From positions 1-43,367 of the forward strand of contig CAIQCK010000001.1 in assembly GCA_903870275.1 (NCBI GenBank): a stretch of 43,367 nucleotides of DNA, given 5' to 3'. This DNA comes from an uncultured bacterium (GTDB taxonomy: Bacteria; Verrucomicrobiota; Verrucomicrobiia; CAIQCK01). The notes under the pieces were generated by a model, which was not told the DNA's origin, did no database searches, and was given only the letters and a program-made list of their open reading frames with translations. A program made the position numbers and the translations under genes. This document shows, piece by piece, positions 33,388 through 42,044 of this stretch (position 1 is the first letter of the stretch; every line of letters begins with the position of its first letter).

Positions 33388-34407
33388 TTACTTCTTCTTT
33401 TTCTGCTCTTCCTTATCGAAGGAGGCATCGAAGGCGCGGGCGCTACGCGGGAAGTCCACCTTTCGCACAAACGCGCAGGCTTCTTTCGCGCCGTGCTCGC
33501 GGTCCATGCGGCTGTCCTCCCACTCGACGCTGAGCGGGCCCTGGTAGTTGATGTCGTTGAGGGCGACGATGATCTCCTCGAAGTTGATGTCACCGTGGCC
33601 GAGCGAGCGGAAGTCCCAGAAACGGCGCGCGTCGCCGAAGTTGATGTGGCCACCGAACACGCCGACCGTGCCGTCGCCGTGGCCCCACCACGCGTCCTTC
33701 ATGTGGCAGTGGAAGATGCGGTCGGCGAAGAGGCGGATGAACTTGACGTAGTTCACGCCCTGGTAGCCGAGATGGCTCGGATCGTAGTTGAAGCCGAACG
33801 CCGGATGGCCGCCGATGGCCTCGATGGCGCGTTCGGTGCTGGCGATGTCGAACGCGATCTCCGTCGGATGGACTTCGAGCGCGAAGCGGATGCCGAGTTT
33901 TTTGAATTCGTCGAGGATCGGCTTCCAGCGCGTGGCGAAGTCCTCATAGCCCTTGTCAATCCACGCCTGCGGCACCGGCGGGAAGCTGTAGAGGTAGGGC
34001 CAGATGCTGGAGCCGGTGAAACCGTTGACGACCTTGACGCCGAGGTTCTTGGCGGCCTGCGCGGCGCGGACCATTTCCTCGGCGGCGCGCTTGCGGACGC
34101 CGTCGGGTTTGCCGTCACCCCAGACGTGCGGGGGCAGGATGGACTTGTGCCGCTCGTCAATCTGGTCGCACACGGCCTGGCCGACGAGATGGCAGGAGAT
34201 GGCCCAGGTCTTGAGGCCGTGTTTGGCAAGGATCTCATGGCGGCTGTCGCAATAGGCCTTGTCCTTGGCGGCCTTGCTGACTTCGAGATGGTCGCCCCAG
34301 CAGGGGATTTCAATGCCGTCGTAGCCGAATGACTTCGCTTTCTGGCAGAGGACGTCGAAGGGAAGGTCGGCCCACTGGCCGGCGCAAAGCGTGACAGGTC
34401 TACCCAT
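33388..34407 (-). CDS. Sugar phosphate isomerase/epimerase (xylose-isomerase-like TIM barrel)
   Basis: 339 residues from the ATG at 34407; ggaga lies upstream. An in-frame upstream ATG is rejected because the fold begins at [18 protein letters not shown]. Probable metal ligands follow the superfamily pattern: E in [15 protein letters not shown] in [11 protein letters not shown] in [10 protein letters not shown] and E in [11 protein letters not shown]. The long form of about 340 residues, with [16 protein letters not shown] near the C-terminal half, is common in Verrucomicrobia and Planctomycetes beside Gfo/Idh dehydrogenases. The tail EEQKKKK is charged. The substrate is unknown; a sugar, inositol or keto-inositol is plausible. 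It follows the FHA gene and the AraB-like kinase on the same strand. Confidence 0.92.
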   Translation of the reverse strand: MGRPVTLCAGQWADLPFDVLCQKAKSFGYDGIEIPCWGDHLEVSKAAKDKAYCDSRHEILAKHGLKTWAISCHLVGQAVCDQIDERHKSILPPHVWGDGKPDGVRKRAAEEMVRAAQAAKNLGVKVVNGFTGSSIWPYLYSFPPVPQAWIDKGYEDFATRWKPILDEFKKLGIRFALEVHPTEIAFDIASTERAIEAIGGHPAFGFNYDPSHLGYQGVNYVKFIRLFADRIFHCHMKDAWWGHGDGTVGVFGGHINFGDARRFWDFRSLGHGDINFEEIIVALNDINYQGPLSVEWEDSRMDREHGAKEACAFVRKVDFPRSARAFDASFDKEEQKKKK

Positions 34408-34522
34408 AGAAATAATCTCCGTTGGTTGTTTGTTCGGGCGCAAACTTAATAGCGAAAGCGTGCGGCGCGGGCAAGAAAATTAGCGCGGCGGATCGTTTAC
34501 GGACACACCGCCGGGCAGCAGT

Positions 34523-35038
34523 TCAATGCTGCTGGATGAACTTCCAAAGCAGGAAGCCGAAGCAGCCGAGCGCGCAGACCGCCAGCACGACAATGATGAC
34601 CTGAATGACGCGGCTGGACTTGTCCACCTTCTTTTTGAACGGCGAGACGTTTTGGAAGACGGTGCTCGGACGCGTGGCAGTGGCGGTTTTGAGGTCCACG
34701 CCGGCGTTGACCGGCGGCAGCGGCCTGCTGCTGGGACGCTTGCCCTCGCTGTCGTAGCGGCACTCGATGATGCCGAACTTCACCACCTCGCCGCCCGTCA
34801 GTGTGCGCGGCTGGCCCTGCGGGATCGATTCGTTATTGACCTTGGTGCCGTTGGTGGAGCCGAGGTCGCGCAACACGTAGTTGTTGCCTTCCGCGGTCAA
34901 CTCCGCGTGGTGGCCCGAAACCGAATCGTCAAAAAGCTGGATGGTGTTGTCGGCACTGCGGCCGACCTTCACGGAACTGCCGGCGAGCGGATATTCGTTC
35001 GCGGGCCTTCCTTCAGCGAGGAGAACGAGCTTTGGCAT
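34523..35038 (-). CDS. FHA domain protein with C-terminal membrane anchor
   Basis: 171 residues from the ATG at 35038. Residues 1-95 are a forkhead-associated domain with the phosphothreonine-binding residues in VKVGRSADNTIQL, SVSGHHAEL and LRDLGSTNGTKVNN. A flexible linker follows, then a basic stretch (SPFKKKVDKSSR) and one membrane helix (VIQVIIVVLAVCALGCFGFLLWKF) at the very C-terminus. The FHA domain therefore faces the cytoplasm at the membrane and should bind a threonine-phosphorylated partner. No Ser/Thr kinase gene is in the window. It lies between the AraB-like kinase and an epimerase gene on the same strand, without obvious link to sugar use. Confidence 0.92.
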   Translation of the reverse strand: MPKLVLLAEGRPANEYPLAGSSVKVGRSADNTIQLFDDSVSGHHAELTAEGNNYVLRDLGSTNGTKVNNESIPQGQPRTLTGGEVVKFGIIECRYDSEGKRPSSRPLPPVNAGVDLKTATATRPSTVFQNVSPFKKKVDKSSRVIQVIIVVLAVCALGCFGFLLWKFIQQH

Positions 35039-35124
35039 GATGGCTATTTCGTGTTGTCGTCGAATTATGCGCCTCTCCCGCGCCGGTGGGCAAGCCGAAA
35101 ACGTCGCGGCTTGCAAACGCCGGC

Positions 35125-36804
35125 TCAGGCAGCGCCGTTTTTCAGCCGCTTCAAGGTCTTCAGCACCGGGTTGGTGCCGCGACCGAAGTAGTCGTGCAAC
35201 TTTTCGTATTCCGCGTACAGCTGGTTGTAAACTTCCTGCGAGGCCTTGTGCGGCCGGTAGGATTCGGCCCGCACGTGCGCCATGTGCCGCGCCGCTTCGT
35301 GAAGCGTGGGATAGCCGCCTGCGGTCTTGCCGGCCGCCACCGCGCCGTGCATGGCCGCACCGTGCGCGGCAATGTAGGCGGATTCAGCCACTCGCACCGG
35401 CCGGCCGCTGACATCGCTGAAGATCTGCATCAGCAGCTTGTTTTCATCCGGCAAACCGCCGCACGCGATCAGTTCGTGAATCTCGAGGCCGGCCTTGGTG
35501 AAGGTCTCCATGATTTTGCGGGCGCCAAAGGCCGTGGCTTCGATCAACGCGCGGTAGATTTCGTGCCGCTGCGTTTTCGCCGTCAGGCCGAGCAACATGC
35601 CGCTGAGACTCGGGTCCATCAGCACGCAATGGTTGCCACTCCACCAGTCCAGCGCCAGCACGCCGCTCTGGCCCGGCTTCAACGCCGCCGCGCGCTCTTC
35701 GATCAGCCGCGACACGGTGAGCCTGCGCCGTTCCGCTTCAAGGCGGATTTCTGCCGGCAGCGCCTCGCGGAACCACGCCAGCAGGTCGCCGCCCGAAGTC
35801 TGGCCCGCTTCGTAGCCCCACATGCCCGGCACGATGCCGTCCTCGACGCAACCGCCGACGCCTTCGATGTCCCGCCGCTCTTTCGCCAGCAGCACGTGGC
35901 AAATGCGCGGCCCCATCACCATGCAGAGCCGGCCCGGTTCGATCACGCCGCAGCCCGGCACGGCCGCGTGGGCGTCCACAAGGCCCACGGCCACGGGCGT
36001 GCCTTCCTTCAAGCCGGTGAGCGCGGCGCCCTTGCGGCTGAGACCGCCCGCGTTGGCGCCGATTTCATAAACCTCCAGCTTGCCGAGTTTCTCGTCGAGC
36101 ACGTGCTCGAGTTTCGGATGCAGCGCCTTGAAGAAATCGAAACGCGGATAGCCGCCCTTGTCCTTGAGCCACATGGCCTTGTAGCCGGCGGCGCTGTTGT
36201 TGCGGCGCGAGTGGCCCACGAGCTGCCACACGATCCAGTCGCTGGCTTCGATGAACTCGTCGGCGGCGTCATACACCTCGGGCGCCTTCTCGACGATCTC
36301 CAGCACCTTGGAAAAAAACCAGCCGGCCGAATAACGGCCGTTGTAGCGTTTGAGAAATTCCTCGCCGCGTTTGAAGGCGATGTCGTTGATGAGGTCGGCC
36401 TGCGGTTGCGCGGCGCGATGACTCCAGAGCTTCACCCACGCGTGCGGGTTGGAACGCCATTTCGGCATGGAGCACAGCGGCGTGCCGTCCGACTCCACCG
36501 GCAGCACCGTGCTGGCGGTGAAACAGGTGCCGATGCCGATGATTTTCTCGGCACTCACGCCGGAGCGGTGCATCACGGCCGGCACGGCGTTTTTGAGCAC
36601 GTCGAGATAATCCTTCGGGTCCTGCAACGCAAAGTTGGCGGGCAGCTTCACCGGCGGCGTGCAGTTTGGCAGGTGGCCGGTGATGACACCACTGGCGTAG
36701 TGATGAACGGCGCTGGCCACTTCCTTGCCGTCGCTCACGCGCACCAGCAGGGCGCGTCCGCTCAATGTGCTGAAATCCAATCCGAGGACGTATTTGTTCA
36801 TCAT
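35125..36804 (-). CDS. FGGY-family carbohydrate kinase, ribulokinase-like (AraB type)
   Basis: 559 residues, matching L-ribulokinase rather than the shorter (about 490) xylulo- or glycerol kinases. The N-terminal phosphate-binding part is YVLGLDFSTLSGRALLV, near the AraB form GLDFGTLSGRA. HHYASGVITGHLPN and PKWRSNPHAW (AraB-type W-K-x-H region) are also present, and VGLVDAHAAVPGCG carries the presumed catalytic aspartate. The C-terminal ATP lobe has ALIEATAFGARKIMETF and IACGGLPDENKLLMQI. It phosphorylates ribulose or a related ketose. A segment usually reading GTSTCH is here GPRICH, an unusual change. Two ATGs in tandem (36804 and 36801) could serve as start. No araA or araD lies next to it. 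Confidence 0.88.
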   Translation of the reverse strand: MMNKYVLGLDFSTLSGRALLVRVSDGKEVASAVHHYASGVITGHLPNCTPPVKLPANFALQDPKDYLDVLKNAVPAVMHRSGVSAEKIIGIGTCFTASTVLPVESDGTPLCSMPKWRSNPHAWVKLWSHRAAQPQADLINDIAFKRGEEFLKRYNGRYSAGWFFSKVLEIVEKAPEVYDAADEFIEASDWIVWQLVGHSRRNNSAAGYKAMWLKDKGGYPRFDFFKALHPKLEHVLDEKLGKLEVYEIGANAGGLSRKGAALTGLKEGTPVAVGLVDAHAAVPGCGVIEPGRLCMVMGPRICHVLLAKERRDIEGVGGCVEDGIVPGMWGYEAGQTSGGDLLAWFREALPAEIRLEAERRRLTVSRLIEERAAALKPGQSGVLALDWWSGNHCVLMDPSLSGMLLGLTAKTQRHEIYRALIEATAFGARKIMETFTKAGLEIHELIACGGLPDENKLLMQIFSDVSGRPVRVAESAYIAAHGAAMHGAVAAGKTAGGYPTLHEAARHMAHVRAESYRPHKASQEVYNQLYAEYEKLHDYFGRGTNPVLKTLKRLKNGAA

Positions 36805-36914
36805 TTGTTTACAGCGGTAGATTATAGACCCTGAGCGGCGGGGGACAAGAGCGGATTGCGGCTCGATGCAAATTTAGTGGCGGCCCCCAAGCCAGCCGTC
36901 CCATCGGCAAAGCC

Positions 36915-38315
36915 TCAGTAACGCTCAAACACCAGCCGCCGGTGCGCGAAATCAAACGTCGTCTTGAACTCCCGCATCAGCTTGTTGCCGAACACGCCGC
37001 CGATGTTGTCCGGCATGGTGTGGCCGCTGACCCTCATGAACTGCAGCCGCCCGATCTTCACCGCGCCGGTGACGAACGGCGAGCCGACATACGATCCGCC
37101 CAGGCCTGTGATCCATCGCCGGTTGCTCGGCGACCCCATCGTGTCGAACAGTTTCAAATCCTGCGCCACCTTCATCGGCAGCATCATCTCGTCGTCCGAG
37201 CCGGTGTCGAGCATCAGGTTCACCGACGTTTTTTGGCCTCCCTTGCTGACTTCGGCGGTGACCACGAGTTTGCCGAACACCACGTTGAACGGGACGGAGT
37301 CGGCCAGTTTCAACGCGTCGGGCTGGTAATCGCCCACGCGGCCCAGCGTCAGTTTCCGCCGCCGCCAGTCGAACGTGACCCACCGGAAGCGGCCCAGCGT
37401 GCTCATGCCGAGGATGCCGCTGTCCACCGTCTGGCCGCGAATCAAGCCGAGGCCGTATTGCCGGTTTTGCTCGGTCAGCACCACCACCACGCTGTTGTGG
37501 ATCTCGATGCCGCCCAGCCGCAGCTTGGACAGCCCGCCGGGAAAACTCGCCTGCTCCCCGCCCACGCCGCGCACCGTGGTCGTCTGGTCGCCGATGTCGA
37601 ACAGCGGCAGCTTCAGCTTCTCCACCAGCGACGGCGAGATCACATCCGAACCCGCGCCGGTGTCCACCATCATCGGCACGTGCACACCGTCGTTCAACAC
37701 CGCATCCACCATCGCGTGCGAGTCGCCCTGGTTCAGCGCGTCAATCATCGGCAGCGTCGTGGTCTCCGCGCCGTCCACCCACGAATGCGCGGTGAAACTG
37801 ATGGCGGTGTTGCCGATTCTCGTCGTGCCGAAGCCGACGATCTCCGGCTGCACCCGCTGCGCCTTCAACTGCGCGACATTGGCCGCCGGCAGCCGCTCCG
37901 AGCGCGTGTCCTCCAATCCCGCGCAGCCGCTGAGGAGCAGCAGGGAGACAGTGGACAGTAGACAGAAGACAGGAGTCAGAAGGCGGAGGGGGGAAAGGGA
38001 AAGGCAGAAGGCAGAAGGCAGAAGGCAGAGGAGGGAAGGCAGAAGGCAGATGGCAGATGGCAGATGGCGAAAGACGGAAGGCGTAAGGGGAATTGAACAG
38101 GGAAGGGGCGAAGGCGCGAAGTTCGGGTTCCGTGAAATTCGTGCAATCCGTGGATTTTCCCCGCCCCCCGGTCTTCGTTGTTCAATCTCCGACTCGCCCC
38201 CCGAATCTCCAATTACCAATCTCCAATTACCAATCTCAAACCCCGACACCCGTCCCCCGACACCCGCCCCCCGAAACCCGAAACCCGAAACCCGCGTTCG
38301 CGTCCCGCCCGGCAT
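36915..38315 (-). CDS. Retropepsin-like aspartic protease domain lipoprotein, repeat-coded N-terminus
   Basis: The frame from the ATG at 38315 gives 466 residues. The folded part starts near residue 135 after a lipobox (LLLLSGCAGLED). Two aspartic-protease half-domains follow, with D218 in MMVDTGAGSDVISPSLV and D370 in LMLDTGSDDEMMLP, and the typical GILGMSTLGRFRWVTFDW and VFGNKLMREFKTTFDF closings. It is thus a two-domain, gag-pol-like (PDZ-less) bacterial retropepsin family protein, probably anchored in an envelope membrane. The first 130 codons are made of tandem repeats: RVSGFGF and GNWRLVIGDS from 38207-38296, and LPSAFC/CLLPS from the 38003-38065 heptamers. No ATG, GTG or TTG start was found near the lipobox, so the true start is unclear. 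The ATG lies 4 bases after the upstream stop. Confidence 0.72.
   Translation of the reverse strand: MPGGTRTRVSGFGFRGAGVGGRVSGFEIGNWRLVIGDSGGESEIEQRRPGGGENPRIARISRNPNFAPSPLPCSIPLTPSVFRHLPSAICLLPSLLCLLPSAFCLSLSPLRLLTPVFCLLSTVSLLLLSGCAGLEDTRSERLPAANVAQLKAQRVQPEIVGFGTTRIGNTAISFTAHSWVDGAETTTLPMIDALNQGDSHAMVDAVLNDGVHVPMMVDTGAGSDVISPSLVEKLKLPLFDIGDQTTTVRGVGGEQASFPGGLSKLRLGGIEIHNSVVVVLTEQNRQYGLGLIRGQTVDSGILGMSTLGRFRWVTFDWRRRKLTLGRVGDYQPDALKLADSVPFNVVFGKLVVTAEVSKGGQKTSVNLMLDTGSDDEMMLPMKVAQDLKLFDTMGSPSNRRWITGLGGSYVGSPFVTGAVKIGRLQFMRVSGHTMPDNIGGVFGNKLMREFKTTFDFAHRRLVFERY
38003..38065. repeat. Tandem heptamer repeat (ggcagaa/ggcagat), nine units
   Basis: Nine 7-base units follow each other; eight read ggcagaa, ggcagag or ggcagat and one is degenerate (gagggaa). 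Because seven is not a multiple of three, the frame reads differently along three units and repeats every 21 bases (LPSAFCL-like peptides on the minus strand). It lies within the frame leading into the retropepsin lipoprotein. Confidence 0.9.
38207..38296. repeat. Tandem repeats ctccaattaccaat (x2) and gaaaccc (x3)
   Basis: Two exact 14-base copies (38207-38220, 38221-38234) are followed by gacaccc-type words and three gaaaccc units (38273-38293). The gaaacccgaaaccc words also occur near 3680, so the unit is dispersed. Confidence 0.85.
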
Positions 38316-38318
38316 CGG

Positions 38319-39311
38319 TCAGACCTCCTTCACCCGCTCCGGCTTGCCGGTCTCCAGCGAACGGCTCGCCGCCAGCACCACCGCCAGACTCTTGACCGCG
38401 TCGGCCATCGTCGAGCGGATCAGCGCCGGGTTTTTCTCCCGCACCGCCTTCAGGAACAGCTCAATCTCCGTGGCGTAGTAATCCTTCACCACCGCCGCCG
38501 CCTTCGCCTCGCCCTTGATGCTGCCGGTCGCCTTGCCGGTGGCAAAGTCCAGCGTCGCGCGGCTGTCGGCGGCGCGCAACTCCAGCTCGCACGTCCAGCC
38601 CTTCTGCGCCCACGAATGGTAATGGCAGCCCACCGCGCCGTTGGCCAGCCGGTATGCCATCGTCACCGTCTCCGGCACCGTCAACGTCTCGCTCCGCGGC
38701 GCCAGTTGATTCGAGCCGAACGCATGCACCTCTGTGATCTCGCCCGCGATGAGCCGGATAATGTCCACGATGTTGATCGCCTGGTCCAGCAACGGCCCGC
38801 CGCCCTGCGCCGCCATCTTCCGCCACGTCAGCGAGTCCGGCTCCAGCAACACCCCGCACGCCACCTGCGACACCGCGCTCGTCACCGCCTGCCCGTCGAA
38901 CCACCGCCGGCACTCCTCCACCATTTCCGCGTGCCGATACATGAAGCCCACCGAATGAATCACGCCCGACTTCACCGCCGCCTCGACGATCTTGCCGGCC
39001 GCCTTCAAGTCCGCCGCCGGCGGCTTCTCGCAGAAAAACGGCAGCCCCTTCCGGCAGCAGAGCTTCACCGCGTCCTCGCGCGCGAACGGCGGCGTGAAGA
39101 TGAACGCCACGTCAATCGGCTCCGCCTTCAGCATCAGCGCCGCGTCCTCGTAAGCCGCGCCGCCGTAGGCCGCGCACGTCGCGCTCGCTCGGGTGCGGTC
39201 CACGTCGCACACCGCCGCGACCGGTTTCTCGCCGAGCAAGCCCGCGAGCGTTTTCAAGTGGCGCTGGGCCATCCCGCCCGCGCCGATAATCGCAATCCGC
39301 AAATCAGCCAT
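38319..39311 (-). CDS. Gfo/Idh/MocA family oxidoreductase, cytoplasmic
   Basis: 330 residues with no signal peptide. The nucleotide-binding loop is LRIAIIGAGGMAQRHLKTL (residues 4-22) and VAAVCDVDRTRA holds the acidic end of strand 2. FFCEKPPAADLKAAG carries the EKP motif. The C-terminal domain includes GGGPLLDQAINIVDIIRLIAG, the DxxxHxxD-like helix of the family (here D-QAINI-V-D, lacking the histidine). It oxidises a sugar or cyclitol with NAD(P). Unlike the two exported members at the left end, this one stays in the cytoplasm. Its stop lies just before the frame of the retropepsin gene; both may share a message. Confidence 0.93.
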   Translation of the reverse strand: MADLRIAIIGAGGMAQRHLKTLAGLLGEKPVAAVCDVDRTRASATCAAYGGAAYEDAALMLKAEPIDVAFIFTPPFAREDAVKLCCRKGLPFFCEKPPAADLKAAGKIVEAAVKSGVIHSVGFMYRHAEMVEECRRWFDGQAVTSAVSQVACGVLLEPDSLTWRKMAAQGGGPLLDQAINIVDIIRLIAGEITEVHAFGSNQLAPRSETLTVPETVTMAYRLANGAVGCHYHSWAQKGWTCELELRAADSRATLDFATGKATGSIKGEAKAAAVVKDYYATEIELFLKAVREKNPALIRSTMADAVKSLAVVLAASRSLETGKPERVKEV

Positions 39312-39383
39312 GATTCCTTTCGTTGGAAAACCCTAGCCTACATACCAGACCCATCCAGCGAGGTCACGCCAATCTTCAAAAGG

Positions 39384-39451
39384 GTAGCCGCGTCACTCCG
39401 TGACGCGGAATCGTCAACATCAACAATCGCGTCACGGAGTGACGCGGCTAC
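39384..39451. repeat. Perfect 24-base inverted repeat, each arm itself palindromic
   Basis: Arms 39384-39407 and 39428-39451 are exact reverse complements with a 20-base loop. Each arm also contains cgcgtca-ctccg-tgacgcg, so it can fold as one long hairpin or two short ones. Confidence 0.92.
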
Positions 39452-39689
39452 CATGGCCGCCCCCAACATCGTGCTTGTTCTCGTCACTCTTCAACCTTCA
39501 CTGCCAACTCCCCCGCCACGCCGCCGCCTCCACTTCAACGAAGTGGGAATCACTCAGCCCGGCGTTGGCTGGTTCTCCAGCCTACGCCGGGTCTCGTGAT
39601 AAAAGAAAGGTTCTACCCCAACGGGGTTGCATCAACCGCGCGTTTTGATTCAACCGCTTTCAGGGTTGTGGGATTGTTTTGGTCGTTGA

Positions 39690-39724
39690 CCCAGGGTAGG
39701 CCGATTTCATCGGCCAACCCTGGG
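39690..39724. repeat. 16-base hairpin repeat (cccagggt...accctggg)
   Basis: The arm cccagggtaggccgat (39690-39705) pairs with atcggccaaccctggg (39709-39724) at 15 of 16 positions, loop ttc. The phrase is a familiar intergenic repeat of Planctomycetes and Verrucomicrobia. Confidence 0.88.
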
Positions 39725-39909
39725 CTGAGTGATGGAATCCCGTTGGGATTCCCCGCCGTTTCCGCAACCCGCATTTCCTCGCCACTCTTCACTGTCCACT
39801 GACTACTAACCACTTCCTCTTTTGCCACTCCTGTCTTGCCCTCAAAGGGGCGAATGCGTAGCATCTCCGCGCGGAATCCAAAGGAGATTCGCCGTGACGG
39901 AGATTTTCG

Positions 39910-41910
39910 ATGAAATTTCCATTCCAAACTGGAAAACGGAACACGAAAACTTCAAACATGCTTTCAACCGCATCGGACGTTTGGACATTCTTGAAGCAAA
40001 GTGGCGGTCTGAGTTTGGACAATTACGACCAAGATCTGCCGAAAGAGATTTTTGAATCGCTGCGGTCTTCGTCTCCCACCACGAAGGCATTCGATCTAGA
40101 TTCCTTGCTGAAGGCTGACGCAGTCTCCGTCGAGGATTTCTTGGTTGCGTTCTTCAGAGTCGTCCAGCCGTTCGCCGACATGATGGTGGATTTGCTGCGT
40201 TTGTTTGAAAAAGCCGGCGCCACTCAGGGGAAGCAGAACTTGGCGGTCCGATTCGACTTCGACAAAGACCTTCCTCCTCTGGAATTCGACTTGGAGCACT
40301 TCCGAAAGTGGCAGGAGGGTTGGCAACGGGTGGCTGGCTCTTTTCTGACGAATCTATGGAACCACAACTCGTTGTGGGAACTGAACGGGCTTCTCCGCTC
40401 AGTGAATGACCGGGTCCGTGACCCAAGAATGCAACGCTGGTTGGACGGTTACTACGCCGGAAACAATCGCCGAGGGCAATGGCCAGATGCAGAGCCGCCA
40501 CCTCCGCAGTGTGGAATCCCCGGGTTAGATACGACATTGGCGCGGGTGTGGAGGGTTTGGTTGACTGTGGTGCAACAGAGCAAGAGGCACGGCATGGACC
40601 GTGAGCGATTAATCCGGCTCTGTTTCGGCTCTGATCAGATTCGCCACTCAGAGTCTGACTCCAAGCAGAATCAAGAGCCTTGGCCAGTCAAACTCCTTGG
40701 CAGTTTGGACAGTGACCATTGGGCAGGATCGCTTGCGCATGGAGCTTACTTTAGAGCGGAGAAAATCGGCGCGTTGACCGAACCTGAGCGCAGCGAAGAG
40801 GCCAGCGCTTTGAACCAGAAACTCACGGAACTATTTGATTCGTTGCAGGTCGTCGAGGTCGAAGGTGAATTGCTTCAACGAACTCTGCAGGATTTTTTGA
40901 ACTTGCCGGTTTGGCAACGACGCCACGAACTGTATTCGGCGTGGATTTCGACACAAATCGTCAATGCGCTCTCCGATTATGGTGTGGACCTCCACTGCGT
41001 TGGTGGTCAGTTGCTTTTCGAGTTCAAGGGAACCCACCTAGCAACAATTGGAACATTCAATCCGAACCTGCACCTGATGGCTGAGTTACGTTCGCCATTG
41101 GCTGCGCCCCGTGGCTTTGGACGCAAGCGCGCGATTCAGCCAGACTATTCTCTAATAACGAGCCCGATCACGTCACCCGAATGCTCCATTCTTGAAGTCG
41201 AATGCAAACAATATCTCGCGGCTTCCAAGCGGAAGTTTGCTGATGCGCTTACTGACTACGCGAACGGGCGGCTGAACGCACGCATCGTGCTTGTGAACTA
41301 TGGGCCAGCCACGGATGACATTCTTGATCAGGTAGATATTGGCGTGCGTCACCGCACGCGTGTCATCGGCTGGATGAGACCGAATTCCGAGCCGGCGCAA
41401 AGCGATTTTGCAGAGCTAGTGAAGGCAACCGTCCGCGACCGTTTTTCATCGGTCGCTGGGCCAACCGCCGTTGGCCCGCTCTCCCAGGCTCAACCTGGGC
41501 GGCTCGCGGGCCAGATTGTCCTGAGATGGGAAAGCACGCCGAGAGACCTTGATCTTCATTTGAGAATTTTCCACGAAGGACAGACGCTCGAAGTGAACTT
41601 CTCACAAAAGGGTGATATTTCCGGTGAGCCGTGGGCGCTGTTGGATCAGGATGTGCAAAATGGGAGCGGCCCAGAAACGATCCAGATTGCCCGATGGCTT
41701 GACGGCACGTATCGTTGCGCCGTTCACAACTACTCCCGTGACCGGACGCTGGCAGGATGCGGGGCGAGACTTATCGTAACACTGGGGGGCCAAGAATTGT
41801 CGTTTGAATGTCCGACCAGCGGCACTGGCGAGTGGTGGGAAGTATTTTCGTTTTTACCAACCAGAGGTAAACTCGATATCTTGAATCGGATTACAGCTTC
41901 TTTCGCTTGA
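39910..41910 (+). CDS. Orphan 666-residue protein with PD-(D/E)XK nuclease features and C-terminal DUF2135-like domain
   Basis: Start ATG at 39910 has ggag seven bases upstream; a second ATG at 39958 is possible. Residues 1-320 are helical with no recognised domain. Residues 330-500 resemble a PD-(D/E)XK nuclease: PVWQRRHELYSAWISTQI (candidate E340 in the first helix), LLFEFKG, then QPDYSLIT (D412) and ILEVECKQY (E431-x-K433), with a following RIVLVNYG strand. About 535-665 resembles the DUF2135 beta-sandwich: RDLDLHLRI, ALLDQDVQNGSGPETIQI and GTYRCAVHNYS. Composition is less GC-rich than the neighbours and repeats flank it, suggesting acquisition. No signal peptide. DNA cleavage, perhaps defence, is inferred only. 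I know no described system with this exact architecture. Confidence 0.85.
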   Translation: MKFPFQTGKRNTKTSNMLSTASDVWTFLKQSGGLSLDNYDQDLPKEIFESLRSSSPTTKAFDLDSLLKADAVSVEDFLVAFFRVVQPFADMMVDLLRLFEKAGATQGKQNLAVRFDFDKDLPPLEFDLEHFRKWQEGWQRVAGSFLTNLWNHNSLWELNGLLRSVNDRVRDPRMQRWLDGYYAGNNRRGQWPDAEPPPPQCGIPGLDTTLARVWRVWLTVVQQSKRHGMDRERLIRLCFGSDQIRHSESDSKQNQEPWPVKLLGSLDSDHWAGSLAHGAYFRAEKIGALTEPERSEEASALNQKLTELFDSLQVVEVEGELLQRTLQDFLNLPVWQRRHELYSAWISTQIVNALSDYGVDLHCVGGQLLFEFKGTHLATIGTFNPNLHLMAELRSPLAAPRGFGRKRAIQPDYSLITSPITSPECSILEVECKQYLAASKRKFADALTDYANGRLNARIVLVNYGPATDDILDQVDIGVRHRTRVIGWMRPNSEPAQSDFAELVKATVRDRFSSVAGPTAVGPLSQAQPGRLAGQIVLRWESTPRDLDLHLRIFHEGQTLEVNFSQKGDISGEPWALLDQDVQNGSGPETIQIARWLDGTYRCAVHNYSRDRTLAGCGARLIVTLGGQELSFECPTSGTGEWWEVFSFLPTRGKLDILNRITASFA

Positions 41911-42044
41911 AAGTTCTGCCTCCGCCAACTCGTTGCAGGATTTCGTAGCGGGCACTCGTGTCGTGGCCTTTCAAGCGGCTCGATGAAAAGATCATCCTGC
42001 CCATCCTATTAATCCTGTCTTAAAATTTTCGGTGCAATCCTGAC

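Larger units (their letters stand above)
39312..39909. other. Intergenic region with three hairpin repeats
   Basis: Nearly 600 bases between divergent genes. It contains a perfect 24-base inverted repeat (39384-39451), a 16-base hairpin (39690-39724) embedded in a longer repeat (roughly 39605-39765, with facing ccaacggggttg and aatcccgttgggatt words) and, near 39850-39895, a gcgaat...attcgc pair. No gene is seen. The ribosome site of the next gene (ggag, 39899-39902) is at its right end. Confidence 0.65.

Noticed and set aside
38003..38296. CRISPR array
   Set aside because: Units are 7-14 bases, directly adjacent and without unique spacers; no cas gene is near.
36915..38315. Retrovirus-like or retrotransposon origin of the aspartic protease gene
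   Set aside because: No reverse transcriptase, integrase or gag-like sequence is near; two-domain retropepsin-like proteins are normal bacterial envelope proteins.
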